Source: Sialis fuliginosa
Lineage: Eukaryota > Arthropoda > Insecta > Megaloptera > Sialidae
NCBI GenBank assembly: GCA_961205875.1
Contig: OY540817.1
Span: 3,011,001-3,075,000, forward strand
DNA length: 64,000 bases
Direction of reading: 5' to 3'
Position 1 is the stretch's first letter, and every line of letters starts with the position of its first letter. The notes under the pieces were generated by a model. It did no database searches. It had not been told where the DNA came from and saw only the letters and a list, made by a program, of their open reading frames with translations. Position numbers and translations under genes: made by a program. Below, piece by piece: positions 11,298 to 22,894 of this stretch.

Positions 11298-11562
11298 TTT
11301 TCAGGGAAAATGTTTGGTACAAAAGTTTCTGGGTTAGGAGGGGAAACTCAATGGATGTAGTATTTTTGACCTTGAGTGGAGGTTAAAAGGTCTTTTTGAG
11401 GGCAACCACATTTTTTAAAATAGAAACCTATTTATTTTTTTTCTATAAAATACGAAGATGTAAAAAAAGAAATAGGTTTCTATTTAAAAAAAAAATGGCC
11501 TTACTTTACTGAAGATCAGTAATTTTGTCCTAAAATTTTTGTACCAAAATTTGCCTGAAAAA
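11298..11562. repeat. Foldback element, about 265 bp
   Basis: 'TTTTCAGGGAAAATGTTTGG' (11300) is mirrored by 'CCAAAATTTGCCTGAAAA' (ending near 11562), and near the centre 'AAATAGAAACCTATTT' is mirrored by 'AAATAGGTTTCTATTT'. The arms are imperfect; no target duplication was identified. Confidence 0.6.
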
Positions 11563-11995
11563 AAGACCACTCGTAAACATTTTATTTTCTCTCAAAAAAG
11601 AGGGACTCAAATTATATTTTGCCTAGAGCTCCTATAACGGTCATAGCGCGCCACTGCTCACACTTATAAATGTAACAGTAGATAGTATAAGGTCACTTAG
11701 TGAATAGATTACAATTTTAAGTATTATTCTTGTAAACACGAATTCCAATTAAGATTTCTTCGAATATATAATACATTATTATCAGTAACGTCTTCAAATA
11801 CTGCTTCATGCCTCATGTTTTTATCTACTAAATGTTGAGTCCGTTACAAACGATGATCATAACGTCATTGATAACAAAATCAATGGATGCATTCATTGAT
11901 TCACGTCTCTAAACCGATAAGGCAAATCAATGTTAAAATTAAATATTGCAGTTTTAAAGAATACACTGCTTGTCACAATTAGTGGGACACTTTTT

Positions 11996-12144
11996 CAGGG
12001 ATGTAACGGATATCCGCATCTGCATCCGCATCCTCCAAAATAACATCACAATCATCCGTATCCTCATCCGCATCCCCAAACCCTACCTTACTAATATCCG
12101 TATCCGCATCCTCATCCGCTAAAACGACATCCGTTACATCCCTG
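11996..12144. mobile_element. hAT-like MITE with perfect 8-bp target duplication
   Basis: Inverted ends CAGGGATGTAACGGAT and ATCCGTTACATCCCTG are perfect over 16 bp. The flanks CACTTTTT (11988-11995) and CACTTTTT (12145-12152) are identical 8-mers, the hAT superfamily signature. The 149-bp body is built of TCCGCATCC and ATCCGTATCC repeats, so the long minus-strand open frame across it (acidic D/E repeats) is an artefact of that simple sequence. The intact duplication suggests a fairly recent insertion. Confidence 0.9.
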
Positions 12145-12152
12145 CACTTTTT

Positions 12153-12889
12153 CAATGTAAGTAACACAGTTTTGTTAAAAATTGTCAATTAATATGAAAA
12201 TTCAGATAAATCATTAATGTGATGTTGTTTTAAAACCCAAAGAGTAACAACTTTGTGCGTGCATCGATAACGGGTGTACAACCCTTGAAGGGATGAAAAA
12301 TGGCATTTTCAAGTATTGAAAAAAAAAATTAAAAACGAATTATTCCAAAGTAAAACTAAAATTTACCATAATTATTATTTTTATAACTTATTTATACCCT
12401 AAAAGTACTCCCTTATTTATTTCAATAACATTTTAACCTATTTACTTTTTGGTATCATCCCCAAAGTTTAGCTCAACAAAAAAAGTAAGATTTCAAATAA
12501 ATTTAAAAAAAACTTTATAATTTTGTTAGAAACAATCACAGTCAATATAAATAACACCGATTTGAATTTTCCACCATTAGAATGTCCAATTTTACTATTT
12601 AAAACTTTCTATTGTAATATAAATTATTGTTCTTAACACGTTCTTGCCCTAATTAATAATATAATAATCATATACTCTTACCTAAGTATAGGATCTTAGA
12701 CTTTCGAACAGTGAAATTTCCATCAATATCGGTTCAGTAAAATTCGTTGAGACAAATTAATTAACACACAAACAAAATTTCTTAAAACTATTAAAAAACT
12801 CGGGAAATAAAGGAAAATTACAAGGTACATGTATAAGGTGCTAAATATTGACAGTTGCTAGAATATGCCGAGATATATGTAATGTATAT
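12153..12889. other. AT-rich spacer, no gene seen
   Basis: Contains 'ACAACCCTTGAAGGGATG' near 12279, which resembles the conserved block of many insect interspersed repeats, and otherwise only AT-rich sequence. Confidence 0.4.
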
Positions 12890-12895
12890 ATTACT

Positions 12896-14055
12896 TAGGG
12901 CATGTAAACCGGTTTTAACCGACACCGGTTACCCGGTTTTTTGTTAAAATTTACCAAAACCGTAAAACCGGGTTTTTCCCGAAAAACCGAAACTCAATTA
13001 TATATGTACATTGTACATATATTTTTTTGTTTCTTTAAATGACAAATAATTTTATTTTTTTACTGTTATTCATGAGTATTTATGTTGTGAATTAATTTAA
13101 ATTAAAAAAAGGGTGACATCTATAAACGAACGCGCAATGTGTAAATAAAAATATTATAGCGGAGTAAATGGAATTTGAGGGTCATTCGAGAAGTGTATAA
13201 TAATATGTTAATAAAGGAGATTATACCATTTCATGTTCAAATTCAGACTAATCAATTTCAAATTGGGAATTATAAATTCCTCATTTGAGATGAAAATAAA
13301 TAAATAATTTATTCCATTTTTGGCCAGGCTTTTTTTCGGCCATTGAATTAATAATTTAAATACGTAAATATACCAATCACTGACTTTTATTTTTGCTCTC
13401 TGGGCCAGATCCCCCTTAGCTCTAGACCCCCAGGCTAGAGCCTTGCCCCCCCCCCCCCCCCCAACACACTCATATAGGGGCCACGGTTGCAATTATTATT
13501 TAACTTATTATTGTTACGAATATTATCTAATTAATTAAGTTACATACATATATTAAAAAAAAAATATTTCTTAATTTTATATAAAATCAGACCCTCAATT
13601 ATTTACTATTGTCCAAATTAACAAATCATAACTAATGTATCATATATATGTATTATATATCATGAGTGACATATCGGATATAATTAATAATAATTTTCGT
13701 GATATTTTCTCGTACAATATTTTTTAGCTACTGTAATCGAAACTCAGTTTGAGTCATATTAGCTTTTAAACTAATTTTACTAATTTAAAATTAATAGTTC
13801 CCAATTTGAATTTGATAGGTCTCAATTTGAAATTGATTATTTACAGTTTGAAATTGAATAGTCTCAATTTGAACTTGAAAGGGTATAGTTAAATAAGTTT
13901 TATTTTTTTAATAAATTTATTATTTTATTTAAATAGTTTTAACATTTTTAAAGCTTAATTGAAAAACCCGACTAAAAACCGGTTAACCGGTTTTTCACTT
14001 TATGAAAAAACCGAAAACCGGTTTTTGTAATTTTATCGGGTTTTTGTATGCCCTA
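12896..14055. mobile_element. hAT-like element with AACCGG-rich ends
   Basis: Ends TAGGGCATGTAAA (12896) and 'TTTGTATGCCCTA' (ending 14055) are inverted and followed inward by ACCGGTTTT/AAAACCGG motifs on both sides. ATTACT precedes the left end (12890-12895) and follows the right end (14056-14061), consistent with a 6-bp or decayed 8-bp target duplication. The interior holds a C run of about 18 at 13447 and a minor repeat of CTCAATTTGAAATTGA units at 13805-13885, and is probably composite. The frame at 13208-13492 runs through the C tract and is not a gene. Confidence 0.75.
13380..13495 (-). mobile_element. GGGG-rich insertion fragment inside the 12.9-kb element
   Basis: On the minus strand the sequence runs GGCCCCTATATGAG, a long G tract, then 'GGCAAGGCTCTAGCCTGGGG'. 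Such G-tract segments next to an element end recur at 23992 and 46988. I read it as one end of a nested hAT-like element; its boundaries are not clear. Confidence 0.4.
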
Positions 14056-14235
14056 ATTACTACATATATTTCCTGGACACTCCCTAGCAAAATATGTCCC
14101 AGAAGACTCTGATCCAAGGGCGAAAAGTTTTGGTATATAAGGATTTTTTTGTTAACATTTTGTATCTAATATATGTATAAAATAAATCGATGTATCGATT
14201 CAAAAAACAAATTAACATTGTAAGATCTTATATGT

Positions 14236-14816
14236 AGGGTCGAGCGGGGTAAATATGAAACACCAAAAAAATGGGGTAAAAGTGAAACAAGCTTGCAACT
14301 AAAAAACTAATTTGTTTATAGGAGAGAATTATAAAAACTGAGATCATCATTAAAGGTTTGTTAAAGCGACCTGAAAATATGAATCACCTAATAAGTGATG
14401 TGTCATCCCTACAGATTTTCTTGTTAGTCGATGTCAAAACGTGTGAATTAAATTTTAATTCTTTGCACATAACTTTCTGTCTAGCTTAGATATTAATTAA
14501 TGTTACAATTTCACACTGATATGCCACAAAGAAGAATAAATCAAAGTTGCCTTTGTAGCTTTTCTTTTAATTTTTCGAAAAATATTTTCCATTAGAGGCC
14601 TGTTTCACTTTTTCCCAAATTAGAGGTTAAAAAAGAAACACACTATTTTCATTTTCGAAGTCCGTATTGTATCGTACAGTTCAAATGACGTAAGTATTTA
14701 AAATGGTTATTCATAAGCGCATCTATTAGAAAAAATTAAAGTATGAATTTGTATCGTTAACTCTCAAAAAACATGAAAGAGTTGTATTTTGTTTCACTTT
14801 TACCCCGGTTGACCCT
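14236..14816. mobile_element. MITE with AGGGTC ends and ATGT duplication
   Basis: 'AGGGTCGAGCGGGGTAAATA' at the left is mirrored by 'TTTTACCCCGGTTGACCCT' at the right; inward both arms read GAAAC/GTTTC. ATGT flanks both sides (14232-14235, 14817-14820). It is 581 bp and non-coding. The superfamily is uncertain from a 4-bp duplication. Confidence 0.75.
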
Positions 14817-14821
14817 ATGTG

Positions 14822-14940
14822 CAATATGCAATATATGCAAGCACTTTGAAACGAGATATCAAACTTATATGACAGTTTTCTTGGAATTTTAGACAGTGCA
14901 AACTAGCAAATTTTGTTAGCTAGGCTGTAATACCTTACAT
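14822..14940. mobile_element. Fragment of the CCGGTATTATAA MITE family
   Basis: The block 'GCAAGCACTTTGAAACGAG' to 'GTTAGCTAGGCTGTAATACC' resembles the inner part of the MITE copies at 22895-23184 and 27136-27310 ('GTAAGCACTTTCAACGAG', 'GTTAGCT'). It abuts the 14236-14816 element. Confidence 0.45.
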
Positions 14941-15352
14941 GATTACTACAATTTCACATATTGAACATATTTTCTAAATTACATTTTATTAATTAAAACA
15001 CATTTGATTTAATTAATTCCTTGTAAATGCACACAAGACTAATTAATTTTAGATATACGTATGCCGGCATTCCCTTTGAATTAAGGGTTCTTTATACAAA
15101 TATATCAACCACACACACACCCACCATATATTTATTATTTCAATGTATACCTTGTTTATTTTCTGCGTTGATTGTGGGGCTCCCTAAACCCGCCGGAAAT
15201 GCAGATCCGGTTCAATCCCTCTTTCTAAACACTTGGCTTTCTTCTTCAACGTATCTGTCTGTATTATTATCATGTTTAAACACAATTTGTATGGAATTTT
15301 ACGATGTGGTTATTTATTATTATTAATGGTTATAAAGTTGAGTATACTAAAA

Positions 15353-15435
15353 TAAGGTACTGGCACCAGTCTTGGATAATACCCCAGTGTTGGACACTGC
15401 CATTACCGAATCATAATCTATATAGACAGCAAATA
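15353..15435 (+). mobile_element. Terminal fragment of the GGCACCAGTCTTGG family
   Basis: 'TAAGGTACTGGCACCAGTC' followed by 'TTGGATAATACCCCAGTG' is one terminus of a family with six other copies here (24965, 45233, 46601, 47548, 54025, 61886). After 15435 the match is lost and R1-type sequence follows (15462-15500 matches 31708-31745), so this copy is truncated. Confidence 0.75.
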
Positions 15436-17660
15436 AGATAATGTTTTAAATAAAAATTGTCGAGTATATTATTATCTAAAATTTATGCCCCATAACATTT
15501 TTTGTACAAAATTAATTAGAAACAGCCACACTGTTCATTCTCAGTATTACCTATAGTAGACACTAGAGGTGGGCGTAGGCCGTGAATTTTTCGGGTCACG
15601 TCGGGCCACGGTAGTTTTTGAGCTATTTAATTTATATTACATACTACACAATTTTTATAAAAAATGATTGTTAAACAATTAATTAACTCTACCTACATAA
15701 AAAGAAGCTTATTTTTGTATCTTTTACCGCTGATCTCGAAAACTACTGAACCGATTTTAATGCGGTTTTCACCAATAGATAAATAATTATACAGAGCAGG
15801 TTTTTGGCTATTTTTTTTAAATATTTCTGGTTCTATGAAACAATTGAATTGGTTTAAAATAAAAAAAATTCAACAAGATTTTAGTGCTACAATTTGCTAA
15901 AGAATTGAAAAATTTTACTTTTGTATAGTGGGAATCGATTATATCAGTCTTTGAGAACACATACAAACAATTTTACAAAAATAAAGGTTTTACAAAAACT
16001 TTTATTGTTAATCAAAGACAAGCATGATTTCCATTATTAACAATTTAATAAAACTAAAACAATTGAAGATATCAGGTCCTAATTTTCAGTGAATGTTCTG
16101 TACTACAGAATGTTTATTTTCCAGTGGTATCAAATTAAAAAACTTTAAACTATTAGTTATATTAGCTTTAAAAAAGTGTGTTTTCAGCCATTTTAATCAG
16201 TGTAGCGGATAAACAAATGATTAAAAATTTATTTTTTTCAAAATGGAGGTTGTAAGGAATTTTATAGCGTTTAACTTTTATTCGAAACTTTTTTTTGTAT
16301 AATACTTATTTAGACCGCTATTAAGCAAAAATCAGAAAATCTTAGGAATTTTGCAATTGAACCATGGATAACTCCTGTCGCGGACAACCAAAATCGGAGC
16401 AAACTTAGGGTATTATTCTACAGCACTTTTGTAACATATCCTGTAAGTATTAAAACTGTACGCAAAAATAATCTGTTTTAGCCTCCACATTGATATCTTA
16501 CACGTATATCTTTAATTTTATTGAAACGCAAACTCTTTAATATCTCAGTTTAAACATAAATGGAGTTAGGCCACTTTCATACTAAACGTCTCATGTACAT
16601 TTTCCTTGCAATTAATATGGTCCTGTCGTATTCAATTATCATATAGCTTAAACTAATTCTAGGCTCTTAGAGTGTAAAACAGTGAATGTCCCATCAAAAT
16701 CGGTTTATTAGTTTTCGTGTCAGTCATCTGTATTGATATCGATTGCGTTTCGATATCAAATTACAAATAATTTAAAAATAAAATGACTTGAACAGAATAA
16801 AATCCGCAATGTATTTAATCACTTAATTTTATGCTTTGCTGGTATAATTTACCTACATACTGTTTCACCGCCTAGACGCAGTAGTGTTGTTTGCTGGTAC
16901 CATGGCAACACACATTTGTGTATACCAACACAACATATTTTATGTGAAATATAAATAACGTCATTGCTTTTTTCCGTTACAATTTTTTCCGAATTGGAAT
17001 GATGTATGGCATTCTATATTGTCTTAAATAAACACATATTTTATCTTATGTAATTTCTAATATGTAATTTCTTTCACACATGCGTGTGTTGTTGTTTTAA
17101 TCTGTTATTAAGATTATTAAGTTACTAGGTTAATATTATTGATAGTTAAAATTTGAATGATTTTTTTTTCTTATTTGAGACTGTAATGTAGTATTATAAA
17201 GAAATTGGATAAAAGCTAACTTGCAAGTACTTTGAACGGGGAAATATCATATGAGTTTGATACCCCGCTTCAAAGCGCTTGTAAGCAAGTCAATTTTAGT
17301 AATTTCTTTACAATATCGGAAATAAGATAACAACTTTAAAAATAAGGTTGTTGCAGTAATCTCGACTTCTAGGTTTAAGTAGCGTTTTATTTCATATATT
17401 TTTCAAACTAAAATAACAGTTACGAAACTTAAAAAGTAAATTTCAGATTTTTTATAGTTCAGGAAAATTAATGTATACAAATCTTGGTAATTTATTAAAT
17501 AAGTTATCAGTATATCATCAGAAAAAAACATTTAAACTTATTTTCCGGAAGTAGGTATTTCTCAGGGAAGAATATTAAAATTAAAAGATATTAAATAATG
17601 CAATTTTAATATTCTCATACAAGATATTTGAAATGTTTTTTTTAAGATTTATTATTTCAA
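15436..17660. other. Mixed repeat debris, no gene seen
   Basis: Contains an R1 fragment (15462-15545), a Helitron-like fragment at 15735-15775 ('ACTGAACCGATTTTAATG') and an imperfect palindrome at 17205-17325 with TTGATACCCCGCTTC in its right half. The open frame at 15027-15326 shows no family features. Confidence 0.4.
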
Positions 17661-17662
17661 AA

Positions 17663-18474
17663 AAATGCGAATATTAGCGGCCGACATTCGCGAATGCGAA
17701 TATTGACTTTTTTTTAAATATTTTTATGCCCGGTATTATAATGAAATTGCATGGGTGCAAATTTGCATGGTAGCAAATACATATATATAAATAACGCTAT
17801 CTACTGGGTATTAAATGTAAATGACAACCACTCACAAGATATGTAGCCAATGAATAATATGAATAATTTAATAAATGTTGATTTGTTGATTAGTATTTCT
17901 TTGTTTTGTATTCCTAATCATTAATTAATTTTATCATTTATTTCCTTTCTTTTGATAAAATAATTCTAATGGATAATTTAAAAAACTTAATTATTATTTG
18001 AAAATTTGTTTAAGATGTACTAAATACATATATCTCAAGGCAGATACTTAATTTTTGGGTTTTTAAAACAGAATATTATAAAAACTATTTATTGCTATGA
18101 AAATTTATATTAATTAAGAAACTGTCAACTATTGTCTGCTTAATACAGAAAAGAGTACTATTTTAGAAGAAATTAACGGTATGGAGAACCATACATGACT
18201 TCCATGTTCCATGTTCCATAATATTTTTTTTATATTTAAAATTATTTTTAATATAACTTTTCTTTTTCTTATTTTTTCGCTTTTAAGGGGGAGGGGGGGC
18301 ATGTAAAAATAAATGTTGACTGTTATTAAGTTCTAAAAAATAATTATTTAATATAATAGATAAAAAAAAAATTTATTACAAAAAAAAGTGATATTCGCAC
18401 TTTTTCTTGCGAATGCGAATGTTAAAAAATGTGCGAATATTCACGAATGCGAATGCGAATATTCGTTACATCAC
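17663..18474. mobile_element. hAT-like element with GCGAATATTCG-rich ends
   Basis: The right end read on the minus strand is CTAGTGATGTAACGAATATT followed by CGCATTCG repeats; the left end near 17663-17705 has GCGAATATTAGCGG and ATTCGCGAATGCG. The GATGTAACG motif matches hAT-type ends such as 11996. A MITE fragment (17726-17830) and a copy of the 'GGAGAACCATACATGACTTC' block (18183) are nested inside. Left boundary approximate. Confidence 0.5.
17726..17830 (+). mobile_element. Partial ATGTCCGGTATTA MITE
   Basis: 'ATGCCCGGTATTATAATG' at the left and 'AACGCTATCTACTGGGTATT' further in correspond to the copy at 4626-4924 ('AACGCTATCTGCTAGGTATT'). The right terminus is missing. Confidence 0.5.
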
Positions 18475-18479
18475 TAGTA

Positions 18480-19150
18480 TGGATATAAGTTGTAAAATTA
18501 GTTAGGTACTAATTTTAATCTTCCCCCATTAATTTCAACGTTTGACGCCCCGTTTATTTGCCCCTTACCCCACTATCCCAGTGCGATACTGTCAATTGAT
18601 GATTACACTTTTTAAATAAAATAATTATATTTTATTTATAAAACACATTCATTTATTTTAAGTCCAGGAAAACTATTTTTAAATCTCACACCTTTCATTG
18701 TACTAGAATAATTTTAATTGCTATTTCCACTTCGTTTATTCAGAACTAAAGATTAGTCGAGTGGTAAAATTCAATAAAATTATTTTTGAAACAGTTTAAC
18801 ATCATCGAGTTCATAATTTACGCTTTCGTATTTTTCATGGCAAAAAAGTTTTTGCACTTTAATTTATCTTTTCATTTAAAGTGGTGCTGATTTAATGTAT
18901 CAATTTAAATTTTAAAACATGCATATTTGATTTATGTATTAAAATTTATAATATAGTAATTTAATTTGCAATTTTTTATTCAGAATCTAAATATGAAGAA
19001 GTTGAATATGAACTTTTTTTTGTGGACAGCAATAAAATATTTTGATTGAAACATTAAATTATTAATTTAATTTTGATTTTTTTTAGTTGCCATTTTTGCT
19101 TCTTTGTCATAAGTATCTGAAAGTAACGAGAAACTGTGCGATCATTTTTC
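18480..19150. other. AT-rich spacer, nothing recognised
   Basis: No element ends, coding segments or RNA genes seen. 'GTTTATTTGCCCCTTACCCC' near 18550 may be a decayed relative of the 14236 element. Confidence 0.4.
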
Positions 19151-19560
19151 AAAAAAAAAAACAAATACTTCTTTTCTTGTCACACACATCACAGTGGACC
19201 GATTTTAATTAAACTTAGATGGTTGGTTGGGTCTAGCTTGTAAATGGTCCCATATAAAAATCATGTGGAGGAGATGAGGTGGTATCCTGTAATTGTTATT
19301 TTTCAAAATATCTCAAGAATAACGTGGGTAACGTAAAAATTTTATAGAATCTTTTTTGTAGAGAACAAAATTTTCTATAAGAAAGATGATTACATTTTTT
19401 TGTAGTAAAATATTCCCTTACGAAGATATATCCCTTTACAAAATTTTGCTTTCTAAAATTCTAGTCGTCAATTTTTGACGTAATGATAGATGTAGAAAAT
19501 AATAATTAGGCCCGTTATTTTCTAGTAAAATTGAATAAAAATGTAAATCAAAGGTAGTTT
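19150..19560 (-). repeat. Interspersed repeat family J, copy 1
   Basis: It shares a long diverged stretch with 36020-36440: 'GGTTGGGTCTAGCTTG' versus 'GGTTGGGTCTGGCTTG', 'TATAGAATCTTTTTTGTAGA' in both, and 'AAATATTCCCTTACGAAGAT' versus 'AAATATTCCCTTACAAAGAT'. No protein is conserved. Strand is arbitrary. Confidence 0.65.
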
Positions 19561-19592
19561 ACATTGAAAATTGTTGTACGTTTTTTTAGTAA

Positions 19593-20472
19593 TCCTTAAT
19601 ATATATAAAGCTCAACGTCTCTCTGTCTGTCTGTCTGTCTGTCCGTTAGTTACCTTATCACTCGAGAACCACTTATCCGATTTACGAGTTTTTTTTTTTA
19701 ATTCATAGGTACGTTCTCTGGCCAGGTTATAGGCTATATTTTTTTACGTTAGGTAACATAACAACAAAGCAGTGACGATAATAGTAAATCAAGTCGGAAA
19801 AAATTTTGCCGTCGGCGCGCTGTTTTGTAATACGCTGCCTAAACCGTTCAATATAGAACAAAATAATGTATTAAAGAATTGTGTAGAATCAAAAGTTCTA
19901 CAATTAAGTCAGCGACACGATATGTCTAACTTTTATATTTAAGCCACAATGACTGCTTTTATGTTACAAAGAAAACATAAAATATTTGGGTTTTGTTTAC
20001 ATGGACTTATGACCTGCAAAACATTAATCCTTATCGAAATAAATGATTTCATCGTCATAAGTACTTAATGTAGATATAGTTTGCCATTTACAGCATCCAA
20101 TTTGGTCGTATAGTTTAGAAAATATCTTAAAATATATTTATAAAGATAATATCTTAAATGTATGGTGTCGTGCCGCATCGAAGCGAGTACATCAGACTGG
20201 ATTCGCGTACGCTCGGTAGATATTCGGAGTCCCTCGGCTGATCGTTTGTGTTTATTTTGTTTTCAATAATTAACATTTAAATTTAAACAGAACACAAATT
20301 ATTTGTACTTTTTTCTTCTGATTCGTTTTTGTTAGGTAATTTAGGTATTGATAAATTATTATTACAATAATAACTAATCGTGTTTGTACTTAATTAATTA
20401 AACTATATTTTTCAAAAATCCTAAACAATAATTCCGTAGTCTACGCGAGCGAAGCCGCGTGGGCCCAGCTAG
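19593..20472 (+). mobile_element. Non-autonomous Helitron, intact ends
   Basis: It starts TCCTTAATATATATAAAGCT after an A (19592) and ends GGGCCCAGCTAG before a T (20473). Eight bases before the terminal CTAG is the hairpin ACGCG-AGCGAAGC-CGCGT (20443-20460). A CTGTCTGTCTGTCTGTC run lies 30 bp inside the 5' end. All are diagnostic of lepidopteran Helitrons. It is 880 bp without Rep/helicase coding, so non-autonomous. The GC-richer block at 20165-20245 is internal and unrecognised. Confidence 0.88.
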
Positions 20473-20473
20473 T

Positions 20474-20906
20474 ATTTATTATAAAAGGAGGTGAATGAAA
20501 CTTATATCATTCGAAAGATACTGTACCACAGATGTGCACAAAAAAATAATGTGTGTAATTTGCCGTGTTAAGGCAGGTAAAATAAAGTTAACATACACAC
20601 ATGATTTCCTCTCTCGCTGTTTGTTTATTTCCTCTCGCATTGTTCAACAGCATAGCAATATTTTTAGCACCGCCAAACGGCAAAAATAGTTTTGGGTTTC
20701 TGTCAAACGTAGAGAATGCGTATAGAGATTTCAATTCATTTTCAATTGCAGTGTTTTTATTTAGAAATTTAAGTTGTAAAGGCAGGTTAGGTTGGGTTAA
20801 GTAAGGTTAGGTTCTGTGCCATAGATGTGCACAAAAAATCATGTGTGTATGTTATTGTTAGGGCAGGTAAAATATTGGCTGAATTTCGACCATAGGCGAA
20901 ACTAGT
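20474..20906 (+). mobile_element. Possible second Helitron-like end with 60-bp direct repeat
   Basis: A hairpin TTTCG-ACCATAGG-CGAAA (20884-20901) is followed at once by CTAG|T (20902-20906), resembling a Helitron terminus but without the usual spacer. Inside, 'AGATGTGCACAAAAAA' with flanking sequence is present twice (20521-20582 and 20815-20875), about 294 bp apart, both ending in GGCAGGTAAAATA. The open frames here overlap these repeats and are not credible genes. Confidence 0.4.
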
Positions 20907-20909
20907 TTA

Positions 20910-21475
20910 TTTAAATTCTTCGACATTTGACTGTATGCTTTTTGTGTACATAGGAATCACTGCAATCATTTTTTGCATGATATTTTGCCAATTATGCAGA
21001 TGTTTTTTTTTACTTTTAAAACTGTCCTGCTTTATACTCTTTATTATTTATAACTGTTTTTACTATTCATTTTATTAGTTATATTTTTGTGTATTTTATA
21101 AACTATATATATTTTTCGTGAGATTTCCAAAATAAAATAATAATAAATTGTTGTTTTATTAAACTAATCCTTTGTTTGTATTCTTTTAGTTTTAATATAT
21201 ATGTATTTAATTTTAAAAACTTTGACATAAATTTAATTCTAAATCTTTAATCTTCTTTTCATATGTATCATAAATTTAAAATATTCTCATAAGAAATGTA
21301 TTGTATTTAATTAGTTACTTATGAACGCATACAGTTCCAAAACATTTACATAAAACCTGCCCAGAGTCATTTAAAAAATCGTCTAATTAAAAAGTTCCAA
21401 ACGTTTCTCTTCGAATACCATACCTACTACAATAATAACAAGAAAAATAAATGAAAGTATAGTTATGTAACAGAA
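20910..21475. other. AT-rich spacer, no gene seen
   Basis: Long AT-rich sequence with nothing I can name. Confidence 0.4.
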
Positions 21476-21720
21476 ATCTGAATATTGCTGCAGTGGCAAA
21501 GGCCGGTTCGGCGAAGTAGATCTTAAGACAGTTTTACCAACTGTTGAAGGTATTTAAGAAATGCTGAATGAGTAGAAATAGCCTCGCGACCTGTTTGATC
21601 GCAGTGGCCTGCGGTGAAGTCCGAGTTGTCCGAGAGAGAGAGCAAGATGTCGTTGTGATTAATTCTGTATCCGAGACAAAAGAATATCGATGATGTGCGT
21701 CATGTTGAAATTTTTACTGG
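21476..21720 (+). promoter_or_regulatory. GC-richer island of unknown role in the long intron
   Basis: GC content is clearly higher than on either side and I find no second copy. It contains 'GCAGTGGCCTGCGGTGAAG', a GAGAGAGAGAG tract (21633-21645) like GAGA-factor sites, and an exon-like segment following 'AATATTGCTGCAG' and ending GAAG|GTATTT. One frame of that segment reads G-K-G-R-F-G-E-V-D-L-K-T-V-L-P-T-V-E, reminiscent of a kinase glycine loop, but its phase does not fit the gene upstream. It could be an enhancer, an alternative first exon or a decayed exon copy. Confidence 0.3.
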
Positions 21721-22159
21721 TTTAGTTGCAGTGCATAATATAAGTTTTGGATGCATTATTTTATATTTGAAAAAGTTTAAATACTTCTTTTTCATCTATT
21801 ATTTAAATTATTCATGTGTTTAAAATATTAAATCTCTATAAGCGAATTTTCCAAAAGTATATTAGCTATTTTTTGTTGTTATTGAAACTCAACGGGGGAA
21901 GAAATATTCTCCCAATGAAATAACCCCCCCCCCCCCCCCCCCCCGGCTGAAAACTTAATTTTATATCAATAGAAATTATATTTATTTTTATATATATTAT
22001 GTATAATAAACAACATAATTTATTTATATAAAATCTTGCATTACAAAAGCTGTCGTGTGTTTATTTATTTATTATAATTTATTTAACATCGATGTTAATT
22101 TTATAAAATATTTATTGATATTATGGCAATTTATACCAAGATATTTGGTTAATCAATTT

Positions 22160-22254
22160 TAAAAAAAACACGTAAATCGGATAAGATTGGTTCTCGAGTG
22201 ATAAGCGCACTAACGAACGGACAGACAGACGTTGCGTTTTATAATATGTAAGGA
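22160..22254 (-). mobile_element. 5' fragment of a Helitron (19593 family)
   Basis: Minus strand: TCCTTACATATTATAAAACG preceded by A, then 'CAACGTCTGTCTGTCCGTTC' and 'CTCGAGAACCAATCTTATCC', the same order as the first 95 bp of 19593-20472. The remainder is absent. Confidence 0.75.
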
Positions 22255-22351
22255 TAAATTTAAATAACTTATTATATGTACATAATTATTATAATGAAAA
22301 TTGAATATTCAATTTATTTTTCTACAACCGTTTAAAAAAGTAGGATTTTTC

Positions 22352-22882
22352 CAAGGTACATAAAGACAAGGTAGTCTCAAGAGCTTCTTGACCAATCAGC
22401 GTTGGCGCGGGAATTGACGTTCACCTGGGGGATCTATTCAAATGTCATAAATTTTTAAATAGAATATTAATTACAAAAAAATCCTTTATTTATTCTTGTT
22501 TTCGTATTTTTTGATATTTTAACAACACATGCAATCAAATAAGTACAAATTCGACATTGCAAAATTATAAAGAGAGCTGTCAGAATCACATAACGTATTG
22601 CCAACTTAAGAATAGTAAAAATGACACTTCCCGAATAGACCAAATTGTCTGTGACAGCTTTTTATGATTTTGCTACATATGTCGAATTTGTACTTATTTG
22701 ATTGTATGTGTTGTTAAAATATCAAAAAAAACGAAAACAAGAATAAATAAAGAAATTTTGTGTAATTGATATTCTATTATACATTTATAACATTTGAATA
22801 CACCCTCCAAGTGACGTCAATTCCCGCACCAACGCTGATTGGTCAAGGAATTGTTGAGACTACCTTGTCTTTATATACATTG
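22352..22882. mobile_element. Foldback element FB, copy 1
   Basis: The ends 'AAGGTACATAAAGACAAGGT' and 'ACCTTGTCTTTATATACATT' are inverted, and the match continues through 'GACCAATCAGCGTTGGCGCG' / 'CAACGCTGATTGGTC', 'TGACGTTCAC' / 'AAGTGACGTCA' and 'AAATTCGACATTGCAAAAT' / 'ATATGTCGAATTT' to a short loop, so the 530 bp is one long hairpin. It is non-coding. The family has a complete second copy at 41235-41728 and a half copy at 25751-26043. Confidence 0.85.
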
Positions 22883-22894
22883 ACATTTCAATGT

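Noticed and set aside
11979-12188. Acidic D/E-repeat protein on the minus strand
   Set aside because: It is a translation of the ATCCGCATCC simple repeat of a hAT MITE with clear ends.
13447-13465. C and G homopolymer runs here and at 21926, 23992, 24274, 27103, 46988 and 62284
   Set aside because: Several sit just inside hAT-like element ends and the rest lack further structure; their length may also be unreliable in the assembly.
15195-15225. tRNA-like B box (GGTTCAATCC)
   Set aside because: No A box at the right distance and no cloverleaf arms could be drawn; likely chance or a SINE relic at best.
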